Shown here: positions 8,617-18,908 of the stretch, one piece after another
Layout: each line of letters opens with the position of its first letter
Numbering within the stretch: position 1 is the first letter of the stretch
The notes under the pieces: model-generated
Told to the model about the DNA's origin: nothing
Database searches by the model: none
Seen by the model: the letters and a program-made list of their open reading frames with translations, nothing else
Program-made: the position numbers and the translations under genes
Assembly (NCBI GenBank): GCA_016712665.1
Contig: JADJQP010000002.1
Coordinates: 248,001 to 312,000 of the forward strand
DNA length: 64,000 nucleotides
Direction of reading: 5' to 3'
Origin: Bacteroidota bacterium
GTDB lineage: Bacteria; Bacteroidota; Bacteroidia; Chitinophagales; Chitinophagaceae

Positions 8617-9876
8617 TTAGTACCTTTTTCTTTTGTACGTTCTTTTTTGGAGTAGATAGGTGACACCCACCCCTGGCGCAAATGCCTTGGTTTGAAAGGT
8701 GCCTTCCAATCCTGTTTCTTTATTCTTTTGGGTTCTTTTGGCGACACTTTCATAAAGGATGGAACAATCGATATGTAGCCGCTCCAATATTTTGAAAGTA
8801 GCTCCACATGTTAATCCTACCTTGTTATTATCGGGTAGTTCAGGGGCTACATAGCCATCTGCAACGGGAGTTTGATCATAAAATGCACCGGCTCTTAATT
8901 GGATGGCTTTGGTGGCATTGTATTGAAGCCCTCCCTTTAATGAGATAGCATTTTTATAGAGTCTTGGAGATTTTGCATCCGAAAGCGTTGAAGTATTCAC
9001 CTCATAATCAAACCCAAGGGAATCGAATGATTTCCAAAAAGTATAATTGATATCGGCTGCAAATCGCGTTCGTTTAGAGATTTTGAAACTGGTACCCAAG
9101 GCGATTTCTGACGGCAATGGCAATTCGGCCTTGAAGGTGTTATTTTTTGGAAAGTTTGATGCCAAGGCTGTAGGGATATTTTCAAAAATGGCATCGCCTT
9201 TATCTACCTTCATGTTAACTCTTGAATGATAGGTCAACCCTAAATGTACCTTTTCGGTTTTTATGTAGGTTCCAATATTAAATCCGACCCCATTCCCTTT
9301 TCCGTAAAGTTTGGCGTGTGCTGTTTCTGCGAAAGCCGCACCTTGCACCGGAATATCTTTTCGCAAATCCACATGCCCTGCAGCATAAACCAATCCACCA
9401 CCAATAGAAAAAGCATCTGAAAATCGATAGGAAAGTGACGGCTGAAAATAGATGACCTGCAATTCAATACTACGGAGAATATATCGGCCGGTCCAGTCAT
9501 TTGGGTATAATACTCCACTACCAAAAGGTGTATATACACCCAAACCAAAATTCACTTTCTTTGACAATTTTAGGTTGCCATAAAAAGAAAAAGGAATAAA
9601 AACTTGATTAACAGCATGCGTCAGCGAGTTGGTATTACTTTCAAGAAAGCTGGTAGAGGGTAATAAGGTAAATAAACTAGCATTCAATTGTGAACCGACA
9701 AAACTCATACCGGCTGGATTAAAATAGATGGTTGCAGCATCTTGTGCAAAACCCACCCCGGTATGCCCCATACCCAATTGCTTTTGTCCCTGCAGGCCAA
9801 TTTTAAATCCACCGGCCAAACTATTTTGGATACATAGTACATTAATAAACAATAAGGTAAGCAATAATTTCTTCAT
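8617..9876 (-). CDS. OmpP1/FadL/TodX-family outer-membrane transporter
   Basis: 419 residues; signal peptide MKKLLLTLLFINVLCIQNSLA, then GGFKIGLQGQKQLGMGHTG and DAATIYFNPAGM, the diagnostic N-terminal plug signature of FadL proteins. The remainder alternates amphipathic strands (for example NFGLGVYTPFG, HLGLTYHSRVNMKV, LRAGAFYDQTP), as expected for a 14-stranded barrel. The role is passive uptake of long-chain fatty acids or other hydrophobic compounds. The last ~12 residues are Lys/Arg-rich (QKRTYKRKRY) instead of ending in an aromatic strand residue, so the true C-terminus may be affected by a small error near 8620-8640. It is probably co-transcribed with the downstream GDSL lipoprotein. 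Confidence 0.88.
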   Translation of the reverse strand: MKKLLLTLLFINVLCIQNSLAGGFKIGLQGQKQLGMGHTGVGFAQDAATIYFNPAGMSFVGSQLNASLFTLLPSTSFLESNTNSLTHAVNQVFIPFSFYGNLKLSKKVNFGLGVYTPFGSGVLYPNDWTGRYILRSIELQVIYFQPSLSYRFSDAFSIGGGLVYAAGHVDLRKDIPVQGAAFAETAHAKLYGKGNGVGFNIGTYIKTEKVHLGLTYHSRVNMKVDKGDAIFENIPTALASNFPKNNTFKAELPLPSEIALGTSFKISKRTRFAADINYTFWKSFDSLGFDYEVNTSTLSDAKSPRLYKNAISLKGGLQYNATKAIQLRAGAFYDQTPVADGYVAPELPDNNKVGLTCGATFKILERLHIDCSILYESVAKRTQKNKETGLEGTFQTKAFAPGVGVTYLLQKRTYKRKRY

Positions 9877-9926
9877 AACATGTTGTTTTGATTCTGTAAT
9901 ATTAATAAATGTTTTAAATTCTTTTA

Positions 9927-10925
9927 CTATAAATTGACTTCTAAATTTCGGATGCTACGAATAAAAAATAACAGGTATACAGCAAAACCAGCGCTTAAGT
10001 ATTTTGCAATTTGAAGCATTTCCCAAACGTATTTCCTTCTCGCTAACGCAGAGCAAGTAGTAAAACTAAAAACCTTGATTTTGTAAAAAAGAAAATTTGC
10101 ATCTAGTACCTTCTGGCAAAGAGGCGGAATAACGTCCTCCTCGTAAGGATGGTATCGATCAAAAACATGATTTGATTCTATTGAAACGGTATGACAATTT
10201 CGATTCCATGTTTTAAAAAAACTTAGATTTTCAAAAGGAACCGCTTCATCCAAAGATCCGTGACAGGCTTGAAAGGGTATTTGTAGGGATTGGGTAGCAT
10301 ATTCAATATTAAAACGTTTGCTGTGGCGTTCATAATCCTGATATAGCTGATATCGAATGGGCATCAGTTGCTGCGTTCGTTGATTTTTTATGTATACAAT
10401 ATCATTGTCTTTCCAGTCTTTCATTTTTTCGGGACTCCAATTTCCCCAGGGTGTTTTGCATTCGCTGACAGCTGCCCAGGTAATAAGAGCCTTGACACGG
10501 GCATCTTCGGATGCCTTGATGATGGAAATTCCCCCTCCTCTACTATGTCCAAGCAATACGATTTTTTGGCGATCGAATTGAATTGAAAATGGGTTGGTTT
10601 CATCGGATATCCAGTTAAGCATTTTTTCAATATCCTCTAATTCTTTGGAATAATTATTTTGACTATATGCGTCCAAATCAGCAAACACTTCCGGTTGGTC
10701 GACCGTGGTACCGTTATGGGATAGATTCATTTTAATAAAAAAAAATCCCTGCTCCGAAAAATAATTGGCTATTAAATCAAAGTTACCCCAATCTTTAAAT
10801 CCATTAAATCCATGAACATAAAGTATAATCGGTTTTTGGGCACCGTTTGGTCTAAAGTGCATATCAAAAAGGGTTAGCCGCCCAGCTGCACCTTTTATCA
10901 AATTATTTTTTGAAACTTCAATCAA
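9927..10925 (-). CDS. Alpha/beta hydrolase (dienelactone hydrolase/BAAT-like)
   Basis: 332 residues. Motifs are an oxyanion-type LYVHGFNGFKDW near residue 36, the nucleophile elbow LLGHSRGGG (Ser about 128), an acid around HGSLDEAVPF, and the catalytic His in ESNHVFDRYHPY. No signal peptide, so cytoplasmic; substrate unknown. The last ~45 residues (from KIKVFSFTTC to the end) are unlike the family. One extra base in the T6 tract near 10088 would instead end the protein as FLFLQNQGF, close to the normal length of ~285, so the tail is probably a read-through artefact. It starts 11 bases after the stop of the CotH protein upstream and may share its transcript. Confidence 0.75.
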   Translation of the reverse strand: MIEVSKNNLIKGAAGRLTLFDMHFRPNGAQKPIILYVHGFNGFKDWGNFDLIANYFSEQGFFFIKMNLSHNGTTVDQPEVFADLDAYSQNNYSKELEDIEKMLNWISDETNPFSIQFDRQKIVLLGHSRGGGISIIKASEDARVKALITWAAVSECKTPWGNWSPEKMKDWKDNDIVYIKNQRTQQLMPIRYQLYQDYERHSKRFNIEYATQSLQIPFQACHGSLDEAVPFENLSFFKTWNRNCHTVSIESNHVFDRYHPYEEDVIPPLCQKVLDANFLFYKIKVFSFTTCSALARRKYVWEMLQIAKYLSAGFAVYLLFFIRSIRNLEVNL

Positions 10926-10936
10926 TTCTTTATTAC

Positions 10937-12532
10937 TTATTCAATTACTACTTTCTTCACTAAGGTGTTCTTTTCTGATTTAATTTGAACAAAATAAATT
11001 CCTTTGGTAAGCGCACTTACATTTAATGGATTGCTTCTCTTTACATTTTTATTTTCAAGTATTACGGATCCTTGCACATCAAATAAAACGAGTTTTATAA
11101 TGACTTAAGTTGGGATCGTTAATGTCAATAGTTAAAATATTAGAAGTTGGAATTGGATATATTGTTACAAGATTATCGATGGAAAATCATTTGAGCCAGC
11201 AGCCCAAACACAATTAAAGGAAATCCATTTACTATCTAACCAGGCAACTCTATTTTTAATAAATTGCTTAAGATTCGCTACTTCTACATTATAATCTGCG
11301 GCCATAGGCGTTGGTTCGTTCACGATGGGTACGCCCCAGATAGGCCATTGTGTAAAGTTACGCGTCAATGCACCGTTTGCGCTCAGACGTGTTTTCATTG
11401 AATCGATTACTTTGAAAATTTCAACGGTATCTAGAAAATTCCCCGATTTTCTAAATTCGGTATAACGACATTTGAGATCTTTCATAAATTCGGCATCGGT
11501 GCTCAACTTAGACCACCAGAAGGGTGGCAATTTCGCTTCTGCAGGGCAGGCCCCACCATAATTGTAACACCATCCCGTGTCTTTGCTACTGTTACAATTT
11601 GAGGTATTTTTCCATGCCAAATCAAAGCCCCAAAGCGGACCGGGTCTCATTTTGGTTCCCTTATCTTTAAAGAAATATGCATTTTGGCGATAGGCCTCAT
11701 TATTTCTACTGAGTTCTTGAATAATCATATAATCGATAAACGAATTTACCGCACCATGCTTTCTCCAACCCAGTAGGGTATCCGCAAAATTGGCTGCGTT
11801 CATTTCGGTTTCAAAACTATCCACATATGACTTAATATATGCTTTTTGAGAAGGAGTGATATCGCTATTATCAGGGTAATCATATAAAAAATCAATTTTT
11901 TGAGCAGCTGCATAAGGTGGCTGAAAGGCACTTTGCCAACCTGCGCCAACGCCATCATCAATTTTCCAGATATAACCCCCCGTTAAATTGTGACCAAAAT
12001 TATCTGCAACGGTTAAGGTGGCAATATCCAATCTACCCACATCACGTTTTATAACCTCTCCAAAATTATAAATGCCCACATACTGATTATTTACAATCAG
12101 TTCGCAGTGCTTCAAACGAGGTGCATATCGCCCCATTTTATCATGTAATTTGAAAGCCAGATTTGCTCTAAATAGGGTCCTATCAGGATAATTTCCCAAT
12201 AATACCCAGTCATTCTCTCGAGGCAATCCCATGAGTGAGGTATCCACACTTACTGAAGGCGCACTCCATGTTTCTACAGTATACGATTGCTTTGCAAAAG
12301 CTGCATTCCCACGCGTTTTAATACCGATCATTCCAGTAAAAGTAGCGGGGTCTGTGTCATTATTGACGCCAGAAACATTGTCGATAATTGACATCGTTCC
12401 TTGTGATTGCGTGCCAGTAATGGCTGCCGGGGTCGTTATTTTTACAATCGGTAAATTTGATGTGAATTGTGCCCATATACTGGTATTAATGCACAGCAAA
12501 GAACAAATGAATAAATTTCTTAACAATTTCAT
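10937..12532 (-). pseudogene. Secreted CotH-family protein with type A T9SS sorting domain, two frameshifts in the tail
   Basis: Signal peptide MKLLRNLFICSLLCINTSIWAQ. The body has CotH features: GIKTRGNAAFAKQSYTVE, LPRENDWVLLGNYPDRTLFR, YVGIYNFGEVIKRD, and MRPGPLWGFDLAWKN in place of the metal-binding WD(Y/F)D region. CotH proteins are atypical kinases in Bacillus spore coats; secreted Bacteroidota versions have unknown targets. The main frame stops at 11165. Two single-base shifts (near 11178 and 11100) then recover a complete type A sorting domain (NLVTIYPIPTSNILTIDIN ... GIYFVQIKSEKNTLVKKVV), ending TAA at 10937-10939. It would be exported through T9SS and anchored or released at the surface. 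It is divergent from a second CotH gene. Confidence 0.75.
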
Positions 12533-12683
12533 AATAATAAATATTTCCCGTAAAATACGTTCATTAATCGCAAAATAAAAAATAAATACCTATTAAAGTC
12601 GATAATTCAGCTATAAAACTAACTTTATGGCAAATTTTTCAATCTATCGTTCAAAACCAAATTTCTAATTTCCAAGATTATTT

Positions 12684-15490
12684 ATGAAGAAAATAGTAAC
12701 CTTTATTTTACTTTCACTTGCTTTTTCGCAGGCGCATTCTCAAATCATGATGAATGAGTATTCTTGTTCCAATACGGCGGGTGTTGTGGATGCTTACAAT
12801 CAGCGTCATGACTGGCTAGAATTGTATAATGCCGGGGCCGTAGCAGTGGATATTACCGGCTATTTTATTTCAGATGATCCGAACAATTTAACCAAGTGGT
12901 TGGTACCTACTACCACTCCTATTAATGCAGGGGGGCGAAAAATGGTATTTTTTAGTGGGAGGGATTTGGCACATCCTAGCGGACAGTTGCATCCAAGTTT
13001 CAAATTAAAACAAACTATTGGTGACTGGATTATCATTTCAGATGCAGGAGGAAATGTAGTAGATTCCATGAAAACAAGAATTACCCAGCGTAACCATTCT
13101 AATGGAAGATCTATCGATGGAGGCCCCACTTGGGGTATTTTTTCAACACCCACTCCGAATGCAAGCAACAACGCACAAACAGCTTATACTTCTTATGGTC
13201 CAAAATGCGTGTTTAGCTTAGCAGCCGGCTTTTATGGAGGACCTCAGGTTGTTTCCATATCCAATCCGGACCCTTTGGTAACCATCAGATATACTGTTAA
13301 TGGACAGGCTCCAACCATTGCCTCACCGGTGTATGCAGGGCCCATTCCAGTAAATGTAACTACAGCCATTCGAGCAATTGGCTTCAGTAGTGCGCCTTCC
13401 GTATTACCGAGTATGATTGAAACCAATACATATTTCATTAATGAAACATCCAATTATAATGTGGTTTCGATCTGTGGAAATTACGTGGGAGCCGGAGCAT
13501 TATTCAATAATTCACAACCAACCTTCAGCTCCTTCGAATACTTCACACCCTTAGGAACTCAAATATTGGAAGTAGAAGGTGGCAGAGGCAGTCGACATGG
13601 AAATGACTCATGGGCTTTTCCACAAAAGGGAATTGACTTTGAGGCAATGGATGAAAGTGGTGACAAAGGCTCCTTCTACAATAGATTATTCGGAACATCT
13701 TTAAGAGATACATTTGATCGAATTATGCTTAAAGCAGGTGGATCAGATAACTATGCTGGAGGTCCTAATAACGCGGCGCATTTACGAGATGTTTTTGCCC
13801 AAACCTTAGGTGAAAAGTACAATCTGGATATGGATATGAGACGCTGGAGACCGGTCCTTCTTTTTATCAATGGTGCCTATTGGGGTGTTTACGACATGAG
13901 AGAACGTGTTGATGGCGACTACTTCAAATATTATTACGGCAAGAAAAACGAAAAGATAGATCATCTTTCCTACTGGGGAGGCTTAAATATTAGAATGGGA
14001 AGTGATACCGGATGGGTAAATTTGTATAATTATATCATGGGTAACAATATGGCTGTGCCGGCTAATTATGCACACGTAAAACAATTCCTTAATGTGAATA
14101 GTTTTTGCCAGTATTTTATTTTAAACACCTATTTGGTAAATCATGACTGGCTTAACTGGAATACGATGTGGTGGAGAGGCCGTGGCAACAATAACCCTGT
14201 AAAATGGAGATATTGCATGTGGGACATGGATGCCATTCTTGGTTTAGCGAATCCAAATTATACCGGATTGGCCACCATTGGTTATCAGGCAGATCCTTGC
14301 GAACCAACCAATTTGTTTCAAAATCAGGCAAATATCAAACATACGGATATGTTGACACGCTTGCTCAATAATGCTGAATTTACACAAACCTATAAGGACA
14401 ACTGGATTGATATGTTTAATGGCCCTCTAAATTGCGTGAATATGCTCGCACATTACGATTCGATTGTCAATATTCTAACGCCTGAAATGAATAGACAAGC
14501 GTTGAAATGGGGAGGTACTATGGCAGGTTGGCAAGCAAACTGCGCGCAGATGCGTACCTATATTCAAAACAGATGTGCCGTTATTGGTCAAAAATTAGAT
14601 TCTTGTCTTGATTTAAATCCTCAGGAAATAAAACTGAATGTTGTACCAAGTGGTGTCGGAACGATTGCGTTAGATGGATCGGTAAAATCTCCTATGTTTG
14701 GGCAAGAGTTATCGAGGGTGATAGCATCTACAGTTTAAAAGCCAGTTCAACACACCCCTATTATATTTTTGATTATTGGGAAAAACAGGAACCGACTAAT
14801 TCAATGGCACCCAATATGACTACCGATTTGGTGCAATTTGATTTTAAGAAAAAGATTCCGTGATTGCATACTTTAAGTATTTTAATCCGGATTCAGTGGA
14901 TGTTACCTTTGATGTAACGCCAGCGGGAACTGGTACAATTAGTCTTAATGGCAATGTAATAGGCAGCTATCCTTCGACCATTAAATTAGATAGACGATTT
15001 ACTTAGAATTTAACGGCATCTCCGATCGTAGATTATGCCTTTGTGACCTGGCAAAAAAACAACGCCAATACAACAATTACTCCTAGCCTAACGGATAAAA
15101 ATGTCACCTTTCAAATATGTGGATGCTGAAACGGTGATTGCAGAATTTGTCTATGACCCGCCGCCACCACCTCCTCCTCCTCCTCCACCAAATCCGTTAT
15201 TAACGGCAGTGGATAAGGCCATCTTTATTCCGAATGCCTTTACTCCAAATGGCGATAATACCAATGACCTTTTCAATGTAAAATTGAGTAAGGATGCCAT
15301 AGGAATTGATATGGCCATTTTTGACAGATGGGGAAATTTAGTCTATCAAACAGACCGAATTGCACAGGGCTGGAATGGCTTGCGAAATGGCAAAGAAGCC
15401 GCAGTGGCCACCTATCAGTACCTTATTAAGGTGCGATATAGAGATCAGACTATTGAAACCTATAAAGGCGATATTTCCTTAGTTAGATAG
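12684..15490 (+). pseudogene. Large secreted CotH protein with lamin-tail domain and gliding-motility C-terminal domain, several breaks
   Basis: Signal peptide MKKIVTFILLSLAFSQAHSQ. A lamin-tail domain follows (about residues 22-150; HDWLELYNAGAVAVDITGYF), then a chitobiase C-terminal-like Ig fold (VTIRYTVNGQAPTIASPVYA) and the CotH domain (about 265-600) with RGSRHGNDSWAFPQKG, LKAGGSDNY, WGVYDMRERVDGDYF and YCMWDMDAILG. The main frame stops at 14738. Continued homology runs to 15490 through frameshifts near 14712, at an A5 run (14849-14853) and near 15115, plus an in-frame TAG at 15004. A polyproline linker (about 15158-15190) precedes a type B sorting domain: FIPNAFTPNGDNTNDLFNV, IFDRWGNLVYQT, ISLVR. 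Four disruptions within 400 bases suggest either decay of the 3' third or a local run of base-calling errors. Confidence 0.75.
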
Positions 15491-15509
15491 TCACTTCTAC
15501 ATAAACATC

Positions 15510-15548
15510 AAAGAAACCACGGCAAAAAAGTCTGTGGTTTCTTTTTTT
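15510..15548 (+). terminator. Rho-independent terminator after the large CotH gene
   Basis: Stem AAAGAAACCAC (15510-15520) / GTGGTTTCTTT (15534-15544), with the T tract running to 15548. It lies 20 bases after the end of the CotH gene and before the next operon. Confidence 0.8.
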
Positions 15549-15606
15549 AGAAATTATAAAATAAAAATTTACCTTTAACGCAAATAAATGTCTAACCCCC
15601 AAGTGT

Positions 15607-15990
15607 ATGAAACAAAATACCATTTTTAGATTTAGGCTAACAACTTTTCTTCTTTTTTCCATACCTGCATTCCTGTTTATTTTGACAAGTTGTACTAATA
15701 AAAATAAGCAAGACTTGCTAAACACTATGGTGTGTGACACCACAAATACCAAATTCTCTACGGTGATTAATCAGATTATTGTTACCCAGTGTAATACGCA
15801 AAGCGGTTGCCATGGAGCGCCCTCTCTCGGTTCTATCTCATTAGAAGGCTACCAAAACGTATATGATAATTATGCTGAGATATTAACACGAATCAAATCA
15901 GGCAATATGCCAAAAAATAATTCTGCTTTAGATGTCTGCAGTATTTTAAAAATAGAAACCTGGATAAATAAGGGTGCTCAAAATAATTAA
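15607..15990 (+). CDS. Cytochrome c-like lipoprotein with unusual Cys spacing
   Basis: 127 residues. Lipoprotein signal with lipobox LTSC, then VINQIIVTQCNTQSGCHGAPSLGSISLEGY and a C-terminal GNMPKNN...ICSILKIETWINKGAQ. The pattern (Cys-rich GCHG, a mid-protein 'LxGYxxV', a late MP, and 'WIxxGA' at the end) is that of the small c-type cytochrome-domain proteins of Bacteroidota. The heme motif is CX5CH rather than CXXCH, so covalent heme cannot be assumed. It is the first gene of a tight four-gene operon (gaps 14, 4 and 26 bases) with OB-fold, YceI and DUF5777 proteins, suggesting an envelope redox or stress role. Confidence 0.6.
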   Translation: MKQNTIFRFRLTTFLLFSIPAFLFILTSCTNKNKQDLLNTMVCDTTNTKFSTVINQIIVTQCNTQSGCHGAPSLGSISLEGYQNVYDNYAEILTRIKSGNMPKNNSALDVCSILKIETWINKGAQNN

Positions 15991-16004
15991 CAGATAGAAA
16001 GGAG

Positions 16005-16439
16005 ATGAACAAAAAATTAAAAATCGCAGTCATAGTATTAACTGTTTTGGCATTAGGAGCTTTTGCAGTGTGGAGGTATGTAAATAAACCAAGCATTGAC
16101 TACAGTAAGCAAAAGGCTACACATCGTTTTTCTTTTGCAGAACTATTACAAAAAATTGAAACAGATACTGCCAGTCTAAAAAATTCACTCATTTCCGTTG
16201 AAGGTACTATCAAAAAAATTATTAGAGATTCAAGCAATATCACCCTTGAATTGGGTTATGATAGTATAATGTCATCGGTTACTTGTCAAATTGATAGCAG
16301 ACATACTTCAGATTTCGTGGCGGCCAAGGAAGGAAGTACTGTCGAAATAAAAGGACTGGTTTCTGACATCTCCTTGGATCCTGAATCCGTATTTGGGAAC
16401 ACTGTACAATTGACTTATTGCTCATTAAATAATAAATAA
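16005..16439 (+). CDS. Membrane-anchored OB-fold protein (tRNA_anti-like)
   Basis: 144 residues with a single N-terminal membrane helix (KIAVIVLTVLALGAFAVWRY) and a C-terminal OB-fold of the 'tRNA_anti-like' kind (about 65-140; LISVEGTIKKIIRDSSNITLELG ending VQLTYCSLNNK). Despite the family name, envelope versions like this are not tRNA-binding in any proven way. The gene is 14 bases after the cytochrome-like gene and 4 bases before the YceI gene, so it is part of the same operon. A GAAAGGAG stretch (15997-16004) just upstream of the ATG is a Shine-Dalgarno-like sequence, uncommon in this phylum. Confidence 0.7.
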   Translation: MNKKLKIAVIVLTVLALGAFAVWRYVNKPSIDYSKQKATHRFSFAELLQKIETDTASLKNSLISVEGTIKKIIRDSSNITLELGYDSIMSSVTCQIDSRHTSDFVAAKEGSTVEIKGLVSDISLDPESVFGNTVQLTYCSLNNK

Positions 16440-16443
16440 AATC

Positions 16444-16989
16444 ATGAACAAATTATTTTTACTTGCTTTGATCACTTTTTCACTGAGTGCCCAATCGCAA
16501 AAATATTTAACTAAAACCGGTAAAGTGGTATTTACTTCTAAAACTCCATTGGAAACGATAGAAGGCACCAACAAATCAGTGGCGTCACTTCTTGATTCAA
16601 AAAGTGGTGGAGTAGATTTTATTATTCAGATAAAAAGCTTTGTTTTTGACCGACAACTTTTGCAGGAGCATTTTAACGAGAATTATATGGAAAGTGATAA
16701 AATTCCAAAGGCCACTTTTAAAGGCACCATAACCAATTTGGGAGAAATTAATTTTGCTAAAGATGGTGAATATAAAGCGGATGTAAGCGGAAAAATGACC
16801 ATTCATGGAATTACCAAAGATGTAAAACACAGTGGAAAAATTTCAGTAAAAGGCTCCACTGTCGCACTTAATTCAAATTTTAGCATCTTACTTGCAGATT
16901 ATGGAATCATCATCCCCGGCGCTGTAAAAGATAAAATTTCAAAGGACGTAAAAGTAACGGTGCAATGTCTTCTTGAAAAAATGAAATAA
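16444..16989 (+). CDS. YceI family periplasmic protein
   Basis: 181 residues; signal peptide MNKLFLLALITFSLSAQSQ. The core matches YceI: GKVVFTSKTPLETIEGTN at the N-terminus, a central FDRQLLQEHFNENYMESDKI (the classic 'nxhmxsxxFldaekyP' region), KATFKGTITNLGEI, then GKMTIHGITKDVKHSGK. YceI proteins form an extended lipocalin-like barrel that binds isoprenoid or quinone-like lipids; in many Bacteroidota they occur beside redox and DUF5777 genes. Third gene of the 15607-17906 operon. Confidence 0.9.
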   Translation: MNKLFLLALITFSLSAQSQKYLTKTGKVVFTSKTPLETIEGTNKSVASLLDSKSGGVDFIIQIKSFVFDRQLLQEHFNENYMESDKIPKATFKGTITNLGEINFAKDGEYKADVSGKMTIHGITKDVKHSGKISVKGSTVALNSNFSILLADYGIIIPGAVKDKISKDVKVTVQCLLEKMK

Positions 16990-17015
16990 TATCTTGCAAT
17001 ATCTAAATTAATTAT

Positions 17016-17906
17016 ATGAAGAAACTTTTTATATCAGGACTTGTTATTTTCACCGCCTTATCAACGAAGGCACAAGATGACTTAGAAAAAATAATGGAGA
17101 ATGATAACAAAACGACCACAGAATATGTGCGCAATGCGTTCAAATCGTCCAGAGTCATTAATGGCCATTCGATAGAAATGGTGGGTAAAGGAGTTCTCGA
17201 TTTTAGAATCTTACATCGATTTGGAACCTTTAAAAGTGGAATCAATAATTTATTTGGATTAGATCAGGCTAGTATGAGAATGGGATTCGACTATGGTATC
17301 TCGAAAAATTTTACAATTGGAATTGGTAGAAGTACCTTCAATAAAGAATACGATGGCTTTTTGAAGTATCGAATTGTACAGCAAAAAAAAGGCGCTAAGA
17401 AATTCCCCCTTTCAATAGTTTGGGTGTCTGGAATGACTTTGAATTCGACTAAAATTACGGATGCGCGACTTAATGATTTTAGCAATCGCTTAGGCTACTA
17501 TCATCAGGTTATTGCTGGTAGAAAATTCAGCGAAGCCTTTTCTCTTCAAATTGCACCTACTTTTGTACACAGAAATTTGGTTGATACCCGTATTGAGTTT
17601 AACAATATGGTAGCGATGGGTATTGGCGCTAGAGTTAAAGTATCGAAAAGGTCTGCCCTACTCATTGACACCTACCCTATTTTATATGGAAGTGCGGTAA
17701 ATATCAACCGTTTCCCTTTATCAATTGGTTTTGATATTGAAACCGGTGGCCATGTCTTTCAGCTGCATATTACCAATGCAAAAGGCATGAACGAGAAGTC
17801 ATTTATTTCAGAAACCTTTCAGGATTGGGGAAAAGGAGAAATCCAATTTGGATTTAATCTATCAAGAGTTTTTACAGTTGTAAAAAATAAAGAAGCAAGC
17901 TGGTAG
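17016..17906 (+). CDS. DUF5777-type outer-membrane beta-barrel protein
   Basis: 296 residues; signal peptide MKKLFISGLVIFTALSTKAQ. The body alternates short amphipathic strands: RVINGHSIEMVGKGVLDFRI, LHRFGTFKSGINNLFGLDQ, RMGFDYGISKNFTIGIGRS, and later HVFQLHITNAKGMNEKSFI. This is the pattern of the DUF5777 family of barrels, which typically follow YceI in Bacteroidota. The C-terminus GEIQFGFNLSRVF resembles an outer-membrane insertion strand. The function is unknown. Last gene of the operon; the downstream LpxD gene converges on it with 54 bases between. Confidence 0.8.
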   Translation: MKKLFISGLVIFTALSTKAQDDLEKIMENDNKTTTEYVRNAFKSSRVINGHSIEMVGKGVLDFRILHRFGTFKSGINNLFGLDQASMRMGFDYGISKNFTIGIGRSTFNKEYDGFLKYRIVQQKKGAKKFPLSIVWVSGMTLNSTKITDARLNDFSNRLGYYHQVIAGRKFSEAFSLQIAPTFVHRNLVDTRIEFNNMVAMGIGARVKVSKRSALLIDTYPILYGSAVNINRFPLSIGFDIETGGHVFQLHITNAKGMNEKSFISETFQDWGKGEIQFGFNLSRVFTVVKNKEASW

Positions 17907-17960
17907 GTAAAAAATTGGATCCATTTGAAAGAGACATGGGTTGACCGGAAAACCTATCAA

Positions 17961-18908
17961 TTAAAACTCTGATTTCATTTTATCCCAAAGTTCCGGAATG
18001 CGTTTTACCCATACCAATTCTTCCATTTTATCTTTCGCATCTTGCACCGGAATACCAAACCAAACTTTACCCCCTGGTAAGGATTTGCCGACACCACTTT
18101 TAGCTAGCACAACCGTATTGCTTTCAATAACAAGGTCTTTCGAAACCCCTACCTGCCCATAAAGCAACACATTATCACCAATGATTACTTTACCAGCAAC
18201 CCCTACTTGTGCAGCAAAGAGGCAATTTTTGCCTACTATGGTACCATGTCCAATGTGAATAAAATTGTCAAATTTGGTTCCCTTACCAATAATGGTGACA
18301 CCACTAACGCCTCTATCAATGGTACAGCAGGCTCCAATTTCAACATCATCTTCAATAAGTGTGGTACCACAACTTTCAAGTTTTAAGTATTTGAGTTCAC
18401 TATGATTTCTTTTATTAAAGTAAAAAGCATCACCACCAATGACGCTATTACCTTGTATGGTTACATTATTTCCAATAGTGGTGCCATCATAGATTACCAC
18501 ACCCGCATGAATCAAGCAATTGGTGCCAATTTTCACATTATTACCAACAAAAACACCAGGTTGAATAATGGTTCCTTCCCCGATTTCGGCACTATTACTA
18601 ATCATTTGAGTTGCGGGCTCAAAGGGGGCAAAATGTTTTACCAATTTTACGTAAGCAGCAGCAGGATCTTCTGTAATAAGTAATGCTTTTCCCTTCGGAC
18701 AGGGAACCACCTTATTCATAATAATAACGGCTGCCTCACTTTCGAGAAGACGGTTGTAATATTTTTCAATATCTACAAACGAAATATCGCCAGGAGTGAT
18801 TTTGTGCACCTCGTTAATTCCATCTGCCTGAACACGATCATCGCCCAAAAGTTGGGCATTTACAAAGGATGCAATCCATTTTACATCAACAGGTGCTTTT
18901 AGTTTCAT
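17961..18908 (-). CDS. lpxD: UDP-3-O-acylglucosamine N-acyltransferase (LpxD family)
   Basis: 315 residues. An N-terminal uridine-binding domain (GDISFVDIEKYYNRLLES) precedes a left-handed beta-helix of hexapeptide repeats (IGEGTIIQPGVFVGNNVKIG and on), with the active-site histidine region FDNFIHIGHGTIVGKNC and the glycine-rich VGVAGKV turn. The enzyme adds a 3-hydroxyacyl chain in lipid A synthesis. It is about 30 residues shorter than E. coli LpxD, like the second, shorter LpxD paralogue that many Bacteroidota carry. Whether it is the sole or an alternative LpxD cannot be decided here. It is not linked to other lpx genes, and a 273-base AT-rich gap separates it from pyrG. Confidence 0.82.
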   Translation of the reverse strand: MKLKAPVDVKWIASFVNAQLLGDDRVQADGINEVHKITPGDISFVDIEKYYNRLLESEAAVIIMNKVVPCPKGKALLITEDPAAAYVKLVKHFAPFEPATQMISNSAEIGEGTIIQPGVFVGNNVKIGTNCLIHAGVVIYDGTTIGNNVTIQGNSVIGGDAFYFNKRNHSELKYLKLESCGTTLIEDDVEIGACCTIDRGVSGVTIIGKGTKFDNFIHIGHGTIVGKNCLFAAQVGVAGKVIIGDNVLLYGQVGVSKDLVIESNTVVLAKSGVGKSLPGGKVWFGIPVQDAKDKMEELVWVKRIPELWDKMKSEF

